A stretch of DNA of 64,000 bases from Methanobacteriota archaeon (GCA_023396065.1 JAEWXF010000021.1:46955-110954), one strand, 5' to 3'. Numbered from the stretch's first letter, positions 34,575 to 43,686 are shown. Notes: generated from the sequence alone by a model not told the origin. Numbers and translations: made by a program.

Positions 34575-35585
34575 ATGTCTTTTGTGTCAGCACGAGCCGA
34601 CTTTGAACCTGAGTCCCCGATGTTTGCCCTCATATTAGCAAACAGTCTGGTATCCACCATCCCGGGTGTTTCCGGTGCAGGAGAAAGTCCGGAAAAAAGT
34701 CTCCTGGTTCCGCCGCTGGATGCGGAACTGATTCTGAACGGGGAAATCAAATCTGCCGGCGTTACGCCGAATACTCCAACCGGTTGTCCCACCCCGGCTG
34801 TCCTCACTCTTGCAATGATGGATCTTATCGGCATGCGACCGATGATGATCTCTGCCGGCATTGAATCGGAGATCTCCGTTCCTCATATGCATCTCGGGGG
34901 AAAAACCGGCGGGGATCCGCGCGGAGGGAATGCCGTTCCCGATGCGCGCAAGCTCTATGAACGCGGCCGCTGGGTCGGGGAGTATCTGTCGCAGACAAGT
35001 GATCTGCTTGTTCTCGGGGAATGCCTGCCGGGCGGCACGACCACTGCACTCTGTGTTTTACGGGCACTCGGCTATCAGGCAAAGGTCAGCAGTTGTCTGG
35101 TGGAAAATCCGGTTACTAAAAAAGAACAGATTGCAGCCACTGCCGTTGCACAGGTTGTTGATGCGGGGCTTTTTGATCCGCTTGATATTACTGCCGCAGT
35201 CGGTGACCCTATGATTCCGGTTGCCGCAGGTATCGCCGAAGGCTACTCCGGGAAACTGTTTCTTGCCGGCGGCACGCAGATGCTTGCTGCGGCAGCAGTC
35301 GTCCGGGCGCTGGGCAACACGGTTCCTGATATCGTAACGACAAGCTATGTCTACGATGATCCGACTGCGACATTCAAGGAAACCGCCGCCGCTATCGGGG
35401 CGGATGCGTACTACGTTGATCCGGGATTCGGCAGCCTCGGACATCCGGGACTTGCCCGCTATGCCGAAGGTGAGATTAAAGAGGGATCAGGGGCCGGAGG
35501 CGCAATGTTTCTGGCAAGCCTGCTTGGGTACACGCCCGAACAGATCCGGGATGCGATTCTGACCCATGCAACCGCCTATAACTGA
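34575..35585 (+). CDS. cobT: Nicotinate-nucleotide-dimethylbenzimidazole phosphoribosyltransferase-like protein (archaeal CobT)
   Basis: A 336-residue protein of the archaeal CobT type. STIPGVSGAGESPE near the N-terminus, GECLPGGTTTALCVLRALGY in the middle and LAGGTQMLAAAAVVRALGN are conserved in this group. The enzyme activates the lower-ligand base for cobamide assembly. In the absence of a known dimethylbenzimidazole pathway in these archaea, the physiological base may differ. It is divergent from cobS, and its stop lies inside the next gene, a 20-base overlap. Confidence 0.9.
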   Translation: MSFVSARADFEPESPMFALILANSLVSTIPGVSGAGESPEKSLLVPPLDAELILNGEIKSAGVTPNTPTGCPTPAVLTLAMMDLIGMRPMMISAGIESEISVPHMHLGGKTGGDPRGGNAVPDARKLYERGRWVGEYLSQTSDLLVLGECLPGGTTTALCVLRALGYQAKVSSCLVENPVTKKEQIAATAVAQVVDAGLFDPLDITAAVGDPMIPVAAGIAEGYSGKLFLAGGTQMLAAAAVVRALGNTVPDIVTTSYVYDDPTATFKETAAAIGADAYYVDPGFGSLGHPGLARYAEGEIKEGSGAGGAMFLASLLGYTPEQIRDAILTHATAYN

Positions 35586-36126
35586 GCGGGACCGTATTGC
35601 GGGTCGTGTCCGATCTGCCGGTTTTTCCTGCCGTCGGTGCGGTGCGTGCTGCAGCGGCGCCAATAATGAGGTCATGGTTGCGCCCCCCGAGATTGAGGAG
35701 CTGGTCCGTGCAACCGGCCTTTCTGCAGAGGATATCGTCGAGCCGTATCCTGAATGGATAGAGGACGGGGACATGCGGTTCACCTTCGGCTGGGTGCTCA
35801 GACGTGGACCGGATGGTAACTGCATCTTTCTGGAACAGAACCGCTGCCGCGTGTATGCACACCGGCCGCACATCTGCCGCACGTATCCATGTATGCTTGA
35901 TGGGGATGCGCTGATCGTCTCCGAGTGTCCCGGCTGTATTGCCGGCGCCGAAACCCCGGACGCAGAAATGATTGCAGAGGATCTGATCCGCCGCCGTACT
36001 GCCGAGGAGAATGAAGCCCGTGCTACTGAGATACAGTTTCGCCGTTATCGGAACGTTTCCGGTTCCTCACTGGTGTTCGACAGCGAGGGCGCGCATATCT
36101 CTGCAATACCGTCCAAAAAATCCTGA
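35566..36126 (+). CDS. YkgJ-family cysteine cluster protein
   Basis: A 186-residue protein with the zinc or iron-sulfur cysteine set of the YkgJ/UPF0153 family: FSCRRCGACCSG near residue 22, CIFLEQNRCRVYAHRPHICRTYPC in the middle and SECPGC after it. Function in the family is not settled. It overlaps the end of cobT by 20 bases, so the two are likely translated together; whether it has any link to cobamides is only positional. Confidence 0.85.
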   Translation: MQPPITERDRIAGRVRSAGFSCRRCGACCSGANNEVMVAPPEIEELVRATGLSAEDIVEPYPEWIEDGDMRFTFGWVLRRGPDGNCIFLEQNRCRVYAHRPHICRTYPCMLDGDALIVSECPGCIAGAETPDAEMIAEDLIRRRTAEENEARATEIQFRRYRNVSGSSLVFDSEGAHISAIPSKKS

Positions 36127-36208
36127 GTTCTGCTGTACTGATATATTCCGGTTTGGGACGCATCTTTGGTTCCTCTGCCGGAATTTTTCGAAAAAATGGG
36201 GAAAAAGA

Positions 36209-36418
36209 TTACTCAATACCGATCATAACTTCGCTTGCTTTGACAACTGCGTAGGCTTCTTTGCCGACTGCAAGTCCAAGGCTCTGGGCGGAGGTCTTCG
36301 TGATAATGGAGGCAATCTGTTGTCCGCCTGCAATCTCAATGATAACTTCGGTGTTGACGGCGCCTTCTGTGAGCTTCACAATCTTTCCTTTGATCTGGTT
36401 CCTTGCACTAATCTTCAT
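36209..36418 (-). CDS. mop: Molybdopterin/oxyanion-binding Mop (TOBE) domain protein
   Basis: The 69-residue protein is one Mop domain: SARNQIKGKIVKLTEGAVNTEV, then ITKTSAQSLGLAVGKEAYAVVKASEVMIG. Such proteins bind molybdate or tungstate, probably for storage or delivery; methanogens need these metals for formylmethanofuran dehydrogenase. The ATG at 36418 gives exactly one domain; the open frame upstream to 36622 has no family similarity and is left out. Confidence 0.88.
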   Translation of the reverse strand: MKISARNQIKGKIVKLTEGAVNTEVIIEIAGGQQIASIITKTSAQSLGLAVGKEAYAVVKASEVMIGIE

Positions 36419-36641
36419 AGTTGATCTTTTACAAATAGTTAGTATTCGGAGATAAACACGTGAGTTGCTTGCAAGTAGTTGACTTTTTTGATATTTTTCT
36501 CCAGTTAACCGGTCCTGAACAAACCAGAACCGGTACCCAAGTCCCGATGGCCGCGGAGTACCAAAAGTATAGTATGGTTCCGGGGTCAACAATTGTGTTC
36601 GACCGTATTGGAGCACATCCATAACTCAGACCGAGAAAAAT

Positions 36642-37913
36642 ATGACAGAAATACATATCGTCGGAACTGCACACGTATCACAGAAAAGTATTTGCGAAGT
36701 CCGCGAAGCAGTGGATACCGTGCAGCCCGATGTCATTGCAATAGAACTGGACCCCGGCAGATTTGCCTCGCTGAAACAGCAGATGCGTGATGCCGAGGCA
36801 GCAGCAAACGGGGAGACCGTCCCGGAAGAGAAGCATGAATCTCCGGAAATAAAGGATATGCTCAAAGGAAACTTCACCCTGATGCTGGTGCAGTGGATTT
36901 TGGGGTATGTTCAGAGAAAGATCGGGATGAACGTTGGTATTGAACCGGGGGCGGAGATGAAAGAAGCAATCCGGCTTGCCGAGGAGCGTCACATCCAGAT
37001 TGTACTGATCGACCGGGATATCCGGATTACCCTTGCCCGATTCTGGGGAGGCATGAAGATCACGGAAAAAATCCGGCTGATCTGGGCACTGCTTCAGTCG
37101 ATTGCTCTGGCTGACGATGACGATGAAGACAGCCCCGATAAGATTGCAATCGATGAACTTACCCGGCCCGATGTCATTGAGATGGCACTGCGGGAGTTCA
37201 GTAACTTTTCTCCGAACGGTGCCAAAGCCCTGATCACGGAACGGGATGCCTATCTTGCACGCGGGATCATCGATCTTGAGAAAAGTCCGTATGAACGCGC
37301 CGTGATTGTCGTAGGTGCCGGACATGTGCCCGGAATTACCCGGTACCGGGAACATCCCGAAACGCTGCCGTCAATGGCAGATCTTCTGGCAAAACCCAAA
37401 CATTACCCATGGGGAAAGATTCTCGGCGGTCTGTTCATCGTCATGTTTGCGGTGATTATCATCGCAATTGCGTTTTCCGGGGCGACCGAGCTGCTGATCT
37501 GGGCAATTATTTACTGGGTTCTGCTGCACGCACTGTTTGCCGGCGTGGCTACTCTCCTCGCACGCGGTCATCCGTTTTCGGCTGCGGTGGCCGCTGCTCT
37601 TGCCTGGATGACATCACTGAATCCGTTCCTTGCGGCCGGATGGTTTGCCGCAATTGTCGAAGCAAAGATGCGGCCCCCGTCACCCGGGGATCTAAAAGCA
37701 ATCTCCAAAGCGGAGAGTATCGGTGATATGTTGTCCGTTCCGCTGTTCAGAATTCTGCTGGTTGCAGCAGTCGCAAACATCGGCAGTACGATTGCGACAT
37801 TCTGCTTCTTCATCTTTCTGACCCCGCTACTGGGCGTTGATCTGGATATGATGACCCAGATCCTGATGACCGGTCTTACGAACTTCTGGGAGTTCCTGAC
37901 CGGCTGGATCTGA
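36642..37913 (+). CDS. traB: TraB-domain membrane protein
   Basis: A 423-residue protein with an N-terminal TraB/GumN domain (IHIVGTAHVSQKSICEV, VIAIELDPGRFASL, IVLIDRDIRITL, VIVVGAGHVPGI) and three to five C-terminal membrane helices from about residue 260. The GxxH and HxxG-type histidines GTAHVS and GAGHVPG are the expected catalytic-like residues. Named after a plasmid pheromone-shutdown protein; the chromosomal archaeal role is unknown, though relatives are thought to be metallopeptidase-like. Confidence 0.88.
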   Translation: MTEIHIVGTAHVSQKSICEVREAVDTVQPDVIAIELDPGRFASLKQQMRDAEAAANGETVPEEKHESPEIKDMLKGNFTLMLVQWILGYVQRKIGMNVGIEPGAEMKEAIRLAEERHIQIVLIDRDIRITLARFWGGMKITEKIRLIWALLQSIALADDDDEDSPDKIAIDELTRPDVIEMALREFSNFSPNGAKALITERDAYLARGIIDLEKSPYERAVIVVGAGHVPGITRYREHPETLPSMADLLAKPKHYPWGKILGGLFIVMFAVIIIAIAFSGATELLIWAIIYWVLLHALFAGVATLLARGHPFSAAVAAALAWMTSLNPFLAAGWFAAIVEAKMRPPSPGDLKAISKAESIGDMLSVPLFRILLVAAVANIGSTIATFCFFIFLTPLLGVDLDMMTQILMTGLTNFWEFLTGWI

Positions 37914-38013
37914 TGAATTTTATGAAAATCCAGGATTTACGACTCGAAGCCGGGTGTAGTTTCTCCCGGCATGAACAAGAGAGATTCTGTGGCGAGAACA
38001 AGGATAACTCCAT

Positions 38014-38445
38014 TTATTTCTGATATTTTCGGTCTTCTTCTGCCACTGCTTCGGGGGCAGACGTCTGATGAGAATATTCAGTGGATGTCTCCTTTTCAAG
38101 TTTTTCGATATATTTTTCCAGTATTTTGATCCGTGCATCCTTTTCTTCGACAAGCCGGTTGAGATCCTCTATGAGTTGTGCAGTTAGTATTTTGATCTCG
38201 TTCAGTTGGTCCTTGTAGAGGTCCCGTGTGGTTTCTGCGTGTCGTATCTGTTCGTCCAGATCTTTCGCACGCCCATCAACAGACATCCAGTAGTCCAGAG
38301 CATCACGGATAAACTGAACCTTTGTTCCTCCATATGTCTTCATGTAGGCATTGAAGGTTTGGATATACTCTGCACCTAACCGGAGATTCACCTGATCGGG
38401 GGGTAATCGTCTTTTCCGGGAACCGCTCTCCATCAGGTTACACAT
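38014..38445 (-). CDS. Ribbon-helix-helix-like protein with coiled-coil tail
   Basis: About 143 residues. The segment PPDQVNLRLGAEYIQTFNAY followed by GGTKVQFIRDALDYWMS looks like a ribbon-helix-helix DNA-binding fold. From about residue 70 a heptad-rich stretch (YKDQLNEIKILTAQLIEDLNR and ILEKYIEKLEKE) forms a likely coiled coil. I chose the ATG at 38445; ATGs at 38481 and 38433 are possible. A TATATAGAT element lies about 40 bases upstream. A transcription regulator is the simplest reading, but the family was not identified. Confidence 0.65.
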   Translation of the reverse strand: MCNLMESGSRKRRLPPDQVNLRLGAEYIQTFNAYMKTYGGTKVQFIRDALDYWMSVDGRAKDLDEQIRHAETTRDLYKDQLNEIKILTAQLIEDLNRLVEEKDARIKILEKYIEKLEKETSTEYSHQTSAPEAVAEEDRKYQK

Positions 38446-38585
38446 TTCCCAACAGGTGACTATAAGTATGTGGCTATGCAATATCTATATACTGCATAGT
38501 CATTACGTGGATAGTTATCCATTCCAAAATGGAAGTCCGGGAGACCATACGCCTGGGAGTTCAGCGTGTGCCCGGACATATGCAG

Positions 38586-38900
38586 TCAGGGAGATTTTTT
38601 CCTGGAAAGTTCTGCCGACGTTACCTGCAAAAATTTCGTAAGTCTGTCACGATTTTCCAGGTCTGTCAAAAGAAAACATTTCTGCTTCGATCCCTCATAG
38701 GGATACTCTGTTGCACAGTCAGGGTGAAGTGCGGTGCCTGCCGTGGTTATTTTCACAAAAAAGCGATTATCACAGACTGATGCACAATAGATGCCGTTTA
38801 CATATATGCCGTACTCGCCGAACATTTTCCGGAACCTGATGATTCCTGCATCTGAAATCTGATCACAGATGAAACGGACAAACTCTTCGCTTGATGCCAT
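38586..38900 (-). CDS. TfoX N-terminal domain protein
   Basis: A 104-residue protein matching the stand-alone TfoX/Sxy N-domain: VRFICDQISDAGIIRFRKMFGEYGIYVNG, then ASVCDNRFFVKIT and the late FLLTDLENRDRLTKFL. Members with only this domain are widespread and uncharacterised; full-length TfoX regulates competence in some bacteria. It is read in the same direction as the ogg gene upstream, with 37 bases between. Confidence 0.85.
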   Translation of the reverse strand: MASSEEFVRFICDQISDAGIIRFRKMFGEYGIYVNGIYCASVCDNRFFVKITTAGTALHPDCATEYPYEGSKQKCFLLTDLENRDRLTKFLQVTSAELSRKKSP

Positions 38901-38937
38901 CAGGACAGATATTCACCTCTCAATCGGATATATTCTG

Positions 38938-39789
38938 TTATGCCCCTTTTGTCGTGATGGTTTCCCGTGAGGCAAACAGATACTCCTGTGCATAGCCGGC
39001 ATACCTCCCGAAATGCTTCCGTGCGTAGGCACCGGCTTTTGCATAGGCAAGTTTTTTCTCACCGCCCACATATTTTGTCCGGAGAATCCGTTCAATCCAG
39101 ACATCCACCGGAACCGCCTCCAGTTTTTCAAATGCGAACAGCAGAACACAGTCGGCAACTTTCGGTCCGACTCCGTGGATGGTACATAATGTTTTCTGGG
39201 CATCCGGATACGGTAGGCTCTGCACCTCCGAAATCCAGTCGGGATGCGTTACCGCCATCTCCACCGCACTGCAGATGTACGCATCACGATAGCCCACGCG
39301 GCACGCCCGGATCTCACTGACATCCGCCTCCGCAAGGGACTCAGGAGAGGGAAACGAAAAAAACTCCCGGTTGTCACACACGATACGTTTCCCGTATGTC
39401 TGTGATAAATTTTCAATTCTCCGTTGAATGCCGGGAATATTCGCACATGATGAACAGATGTAAGAGACGAGGCACTCCCAGGGATTCTGCCGGAGAATCC
39501 TCAGACCAAAACACCGGGTTACCGCGTCATGAATCAGGGGATCACAGTCAATTTCCGCCAGAATTTCCGGGAGATTCTGATCCAGAGAAAAATACCGGAT
39601 AATCTCAGACTCCTCCGCCCCGTCATAGCAGAGCAAATCCTCGTTCTGCCATACTTTCCAGACCGATTCTGAGCCGTAGGGATCCGGAGCATACCAGATA
39701 TTTCCGTATTTTCGCCAACGGAATGCCTGACCGCAGGAAACGGAGAGGTCCAGATAAAACGGCAGTTCCTCCAGAGAGATACTCTGCAT
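38938..39789 (-). CDS. ogg: 8-oxoguanine DNA glycosylase/AP lyase (OGG1 type)
   Basis: A 283-residue base-excision repair enzyme. The helix-hairpin-helix is TIHGVGPKVADCVLLFAF, whose lysine (about residue 208) is the expected nucleophile, and the catalytic aspartate is in AVPVDVWIERIL (about 227). The N-terminal LDLSVSCGQAFRW is the OGG1 lid region. It removes oxidised guanine and cuts the strand. Length and motifs are complete. Confidence 0.9.
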   Translation of the reverse strand: MQSISLEELPFYLDLSVSCGQAFRWRKYGNIWYAPDPYGSESVWKVWQNEDLLCYDGAEESEIIRYFSLDQNLPEILAEIDCDPLIHDAVTRCFGLRILRQNPWECLVSYICSSCANIPGIQRRIENLSQTYGKRIVCDNREFFSFPSPESLAEADVSEIRACRVGYRDAYICSAVEMAVTHPDWISEVQSLPYPDAQKTLCTIHGVGPKVADCVLLFAFEKLEAVPVDVWIERILRTKYVGGEKKLAYAKAGAYARKHFGRYAGYAQEYLFASRETITTKGA

Positions 39790-39800
39790 AAAAAAGGGAA

Positions 39801-39980
39801 TTATTCTTTAATCATCAGGTATCCGAGAACGATACCGGCCAGACCCGCAACCGCAAGAATAATGCCAATTGCACCCATCAGTACCTGAATAAACAGCGGC
39901 AGCCAGTACCACATCAGAACGATACCGACAATCAGTAATATAATACCTACAATCAGTGTTGCAAGTCCTGTTTTGTCCAT
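39801..39980 (-). CDS. Small two-helix membrane protein
   Basis: About 59 residues, almost all in two hydrophobic helices (LATLIVGIILLIVGIVLMWYW and LFIQVLMGAIGIILAVAGLAGIVLG), ending in a lysine. The ATG at 39980 gives MDKTGLA; an upstream ATG at 39998 would add six residues. Similar short proteins are common next to core genes in Methanomicrobia. Function unknown. Confidence 0.65.
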   Translation of the reverse strand: MDKTGLATLIVGIILLIVGIVLMWYWLPLFIQVLMGAIGIILAVAGLAGIVLGYLMIKE

Positions 39981-40093
39981 ACTTATCATATACATCATTC
40001 TGCCTATTAATTATTCTCTTTCGGATAGCAGCACTTTCTGAACAGAATCCTTATCTTTGCAGAAAACATACCTAATAGGATGCTATGCCGTGG

Positions 40094-40112
40094 CATGACA
40101 CACTCTGTCATG
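40094..40112. promoter_or_regulatory. Perfect 7-bp inverted repeat upstream of the CoA-ligase operon
   Basis: CATGACA and TGTCATG flank a five-base spacer, ending 32 bases before the first ligase ATG. It overlaps the region where transcription should begin, so it could be a repressor site or a leader hairpin. Confidence 0.5.
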
Positions 40113-40144
40113 GTGGGACATAATCGTGTTTGAAAGGATCGTAC

Positions 40145-41431
40145 ATGTTCTGGAATGAGAAAATGGAAACCCTGCATGGGAAAGAACTGGAGGAACTTCA
40201 GCTCAGGCGGCTGAAGGAAACTGTTTCCCGTGTGCAGAATATCGGTTTCTACAAAAAAATGTTTGACGACGCAGGCCTTCGTCCGTCCGACATCAAAACG
40301 CTTGACGATATTGCCAAGATTCCGTTTACGAAGAAATCGGATCTTCGCGGGGGGTATCCGTTCGGATTCCTCGCGGTCCCGATGAAACAGATCAACCGGA
40401 TTCATACGACATCGGGGACCACCGGAAAACCAACGGTTGTTGCCTATACCCGAAATGATCTCAACAGCTGGTCAGAACTGATCGCCCGTAACCTCACGAT
40501 GGTTGGGTTACGGGAGGGAGACATGTTCCAGAATGCCTCCAACTACTCGCTGTTTACCGGCGGCCTCGGCTTTCATTATGGTGCGGAAAAAATCGGCTGT
40601 GCAGTAGTTCCCGCGGGTGTCGGAAACACGAAGCGTCAGATTGAGATGATTCAGGACTTCGGCGTGAATGCCATCCACTGTACTCCAAGCTATGCGATGC
40701 ATCTCACGGAGGTTGCCGAAGATATGCATGCAAATCTTGACTCCCTCCGTGTCGGTGTGTTCGGGGCGGAGGCATGGTCAGAGAATATGCGCCGCAATCT
40801 GGAGGAACGTCTCAATATCAAAGCCTATGACAGTTACGGTATGAGCGAGCTGTTCGGTCCGGGTGTGGCCTTTGAATGTCCGGAACAGAACGGTCTTCAC
40901 ATCTGGCATGACTGTTATATTGTGGAGATCATCGATCCGAAGACCGGGGAGACCCTTGGTCCCGGAGAGAAAGGGGAAATGGTTGTAACTCCTCTGGTGA
41001 AAGAGGCAATGCCGCTTCTGCGGTACCGTACCGGTGACATTACCATGCTGATGGAGGATGACTGTCCCTGCGGTCGCGGTCAGAAAATTGCCCGCCTCTT
41101 CGGCAGAAGCGATGATATGCTGACGGTGCGGGGCATCAATGTGTTCCCGTCCCAGATCGAACATGTTCTCAAAAACATCCCCGAGGTCGGGGACCAGTTT
41201 ATGGTATATATCGACCGGATCAATCATCTTGATGAGATGACGATCGACGTAGAGGTGAACAAACACATCTTCTCCGGCGAGCTCAGCGATCTTGCCAGAC
41301 TCCAGAACAAGATCGGGAAAGCCCTGCACGAGACACTTTCTCTGCGGGCGGCAGTTCAGCTGGTGGAACCGGGTTCACTGCCGAGGTTTGAAGGCAAGGC
41401 CAAGCGCGTGGTGGACCGGAGGGTAATCTGA
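40145..41431 (+). CDS. Phenylacetate-CoA ligase-like protein 1
   Basis: A 428-residue adenylate-forming enzyme. The P-loop-like IHTTSGTTGKPTVVAYT is near residue 84, the acid-ligase motif YDSYGMSELFGPG near 230, and the C-terminal MLTVRGINVFPSQIE is the PaaK signature. It activates an aryl acid (phenylacetate or indoleacetate) to its CoA thioester with ATP. AAAGGA lies six bases before the ATG at 40145, deciding this start over a TTG at 40130. In methanogens such ligases are thought to feed aromatic amino-acid synthesis through indolepyruvate oxidoreductase, which is not in this window. It is followed two bases later by a paralogue. Confidence 0.88.
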   Translation: MFWNEKMETLHGKELEELQLRRLKETVSRVQNIGFYKKMFDDAGLRPSDIKTLDDIAKIPFTKKSDLRGGYPFGFLAVPMKQINRIHTTSGTTGKPTVVAYTRNDLNSWSELIARNLTMVGLREGDMFQNASNYSLFTGGLGFHYGAEKIGCAVVPAGVGNTKRQIEMIQDFGVNAIHCTPSYAMHLTEVAEDMHANLDSLRVGVFGAEAWSENMRRNLEERLNIKAYDSYGMSELFGPGVAFECPEQNGLHIWHDCYIVEIIDPKTGETLGPGEKGEMVVTPLVKEAMPLLRYRTGDITMLMEDDCPCGRGQKIARLFGRSDDMLTVRGINVFPSQIEHVLKNIPEVGDQFMVYIDRINHLDEMTIDVEVNKHIFSGELSDLARLQNKIGKALHETLSLRAAVQLVEPGSLPRFEGKAKRVVDRRVI

Positions 41432-41433
41432 GT

Positions 41434-42735
41434 ATGGCATACTATAACGAAAAAATCGAGACACTCCCGAAACCGGAGCTTGAAAAACTCCAGTATCAGG
41501 AACTGAAGGTCCTTGTGGAGCGCCTCTATACCAAATCGGCGTTCTATCACGACAAAATGAAGGCAGCCGGCATTTTGCCGGCCGACATCAGACAGCTTTC
41601 AGATATTGCAAAGCTGCCGTTTATGCGCAAGACGGATCTGCGGGACAACTATCCCGATAAGCTTGTCTGCTGTTCGCACGAGGATCTGGTCCGTTATCAC
41701 GTGTCCTCCGGGACTACCGGGAAACCGACGGTTGTTGCGTATACCAAAAATGATGTGGAGTTATGGTCTGAGGCGGTTGCCCGGTCGCTGGTCTCCTGCG
41801 GTCTGGGACGTGGCGATGTGCTGCAGGTTGCCTACGGCTATGGTCTGTTCACCGGCGGTCTCGGTCTGCATTACGGCGGGGAAAAACTCGGTGCGACGGT
41901 GATTCCGGCGTCAACCGGGAACTCGGAACGTCAGATCGAACTGATTCAGGATCTGAAATCCACGGCCATTGCCTGTACTCCGTCGTACTTCATTCATCTG
42001 ATTGATGTTGCGAAGAAGATGGGTGTGGACATCAGAAAAGATACGGTTCTGCGAACCGCTATTCTTGGTGCGGAACCGTGGTCTGAGTCGATGCGCCGCT
42101 ATATCCACGAGCAGTCCGGGGTGAATGCCCACAATATCTTTGGAACTTCCGAGATCTCCGGGCCGATGTTTACGGACTGTCAGGAGATGAACGGTATGCA
42201 TATCGCCGGAGATATTGCCTATACGGAGATCATTGATCCTGAGACCGGCGAGGTGCTTGCTCCGGGAGAAAAAGGAGAGCTGACGATGACGATTCTGAAA
42301 AAGGAGGCAATTCCTATGATCCGCTACCGGATTGGAGATATCACGTCGATTCTTGAAGGGGACTGCCCCTGCGGCAGAACTTCGCCACGTATCGACCGGC
42401 TGCAGGGCAGAGTGGATGATATGCTGGTTATCCGTGGTATCAATGTGTTCCCATCGGCTGTGGAACACGCTCTTCTCCGGGTTCCCGAGCTGACGAGCCA
42501 CTTTATGCTGGAGATTACCCGTACCGGGCCGCTGGATGATATGTTGGTCCGCGTGGAGCTGAAGCCGGATGCGATGACGGATAGTATTAATGGTCTGATC
42601 GGTCTGCAGTCAAAGGTTGAGCGAACCCTGCGCGATGCGCTGAATGTGTCGGCGAAGGTGGAACTGTGTCCGCCGAACTCGCTGCCGCGGTTTGAGGGCA
42701 AGGCGAAACGGGTTATTGATCACCGGGTGTTCTAA
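41434..42735 (+). CDS. Phenylacetate-CoA ligase-like protein 2
   Basis: A 433-residue paralogue of the preceding gene with VSSGTTGKPTVVAYT, NIFGTSEISGP and MLVIRGINVFPSAVE. The tyrosine of the usual YGxSE box is replaced: the first copy has SYGMSE, this one IFGTSE, hinting at a different substrate or partner. It starts two bases after the first ligase and ends directly against the ACT gene, so all three are probably one transcript. Both copies retain full length. Confidence 0.88.
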   Translation: MAYYNEKIETLPKPELEKLQYQELKVLVERLYTKSAFYHDKMKAAGILPADIRQLSDIAKLPFMRKTDLRDNYPDKLVCCSHEDLVRYHVSSGTTGKPTVVAYTKNDVELWSEAVARSLVSCGLGRGDVLQVAYGYGLFTGGLGLHYGGEKLGATVIPASTGNSERQIELIQDLKSTAIACTPSYFIHLIDVAKKMGVDIRKDTVLRTAILGAEPWSESMRRYIHEQSGVNAHNIFGTSEISGPMFTDCQEMNGMHIAGDIAYTEIIDPETGEVLAPGEKGELTMTILKKEAIPMIRYRIGDITSILEGDCPCGRTSPRIDRLQGRVDDMLVIRGINVFPSAVEHALLRVPELTSHFMLEITRTGPLDDMLVRVELKPDAMTDSINGLIGLQSKVERTLRDALNVSAKVELCPPNSLPRFEGKAKRVIDHRVF

Positions 42736-43173
42736 ATGACAGGAAACAAGTACTTTATCAAACAGCTTTCGATCTTTTCGGAGAATAAATCAGGACGACT
42801 TGCTGCAATTGCCAAGGTGTTTGACGAGTGTAATGTCAATATCCATGCGTTCAGTATTGCGGAGGCGAACAGTTTCGGGGTTGTCCGGGCAATTGTGGAC
42901 AAACCCGAGCTGGCGTTTGCTGCGTTTACCGAGCAGAATTACGCGCTGCAGTATACGGATGTTCTGGGAATTAAGATGCAGGATGTTCCCGGCGGTCTGT
43001 ATCATGTGGCGAATCTGATGGGGTCTATCGGGATTAACATTGAGTATGCGTATGCGTTTCGTACCGGGACGTTTGGTACGCTGATTGTGAAGGTTTCCGA
43101 TCCGGCGACGGCGGTGGAGAAGATTCTTGCCGCTGGTCTGGAGCTGGTTCCGGCTACGGATTATAACTTTTAA
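42736..43173 (+). CDS. Tandem ACT-domain protein
   Basis: A 145-residue protein made of two ACT domains: KQLSIFSENKSGRLAAIAKVF then DVPGGLYHVANLMGSIGINIEYAY. ACT domains bind amino acids and control enzymes of amino-acid metabolism. It starts immediately after the second ligase stop. I infer that it senses an aromatic amino acid and tunes the ligases or their genes. Stand-alone tandem ACT proteins beside PaaK genes are a known arrangement. Confidence 0.87.
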   Translation: MTGNKYFIKQLSIFSENKSGRLAAIAKVFDECNVNIHAFSIAEANSFGVVRAIVDKPELAFAAFTEQNYALQYTDVLGIKMQDVPGGLYHVANLMGSIGINIEYAYAFRTGTFGTLIVKVSDPATAVEKILAAGLELVPATDYNF

Positions 43174-43239
43174 ATCCCTTTTTTTCCCGGAAGATTCATA
43201 CCCTATCCCGTGAGAGATACTGCAAAGGAGGTTTTCGAT

Positions 43240-43686
43240 TTGGTACGTGAATATATTACCCGACAGTTGTCGATTTTTGCTCCGGATACTCCCGGGACTC
43301 TTGCGGAAATTGCCAAAATATTTCTGGAAGAAGGGGTGAATGTCTCAGGCTTTTGTATTGCGGAGGCGAATAATTTCGGGGTTGTCCGGGCGATTGTGGA
43401 TAAACCGGAGCTTGCGTTTGCGGCATTTGAAAAGAGGAATTATCTGCTGAAGTTTACGGATGTTCTGATTGTCCGGATGCTGGATGTTCCCGGCGGTCTG
43501 TATGAGGTTGCTTCGCGGTTCGGGAAACTTGGTCTGAATATTACGTATGCGTATGCGGCGAAAAGCGGCGATGTTCCGACGCTGGTTGTGTATGTTTCCA
43601 ATACGGATATCCCGCTTGAAGAGGCGGTTTTGAAGATTCAGGCGTCGGGTCTTACTCTGGTTCCGGCACATCAGCAAACCTCATAG
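43240..43686 (+). CDS. Tandem ACT-domain protein
   Basis: A 148-residue paralogue of the previous protein: RQLSIFAPDTPGTLAEIAKIF and DVPGGLYEVASRFGKLGLNITYAY. The start is a TTG at 43240: AAAGGAGGT (43224-43232) is seven bases before it, and the resulting N-terminus VREYITRQLSIF aligns with the paralogue. A GTG at 43210 lacks such a site. The 66-base gap from the first ACT gene is short enough for one transcript. Confidence 0.85.
   Translation: MVREYITRQLSIFAPDTPGTLAEIAKIFLEEGVNVSGFCIAEANNFGVVRAIVDKPELAFAAFEKRNYLLKFTDVLIVRMLDVPGGLYEVASRFGKLGLNITYAYAAKSGDVPTLVVYVSNTDIPLEEAVLKIQASGLTLVPAHQQTS

Noticed and set aside
36419..36622. Longer start for the Mop protein
   Set aside because: The upstream 68 codons have no similarity to the family, and the internal ATG gives one exact Mop domain.
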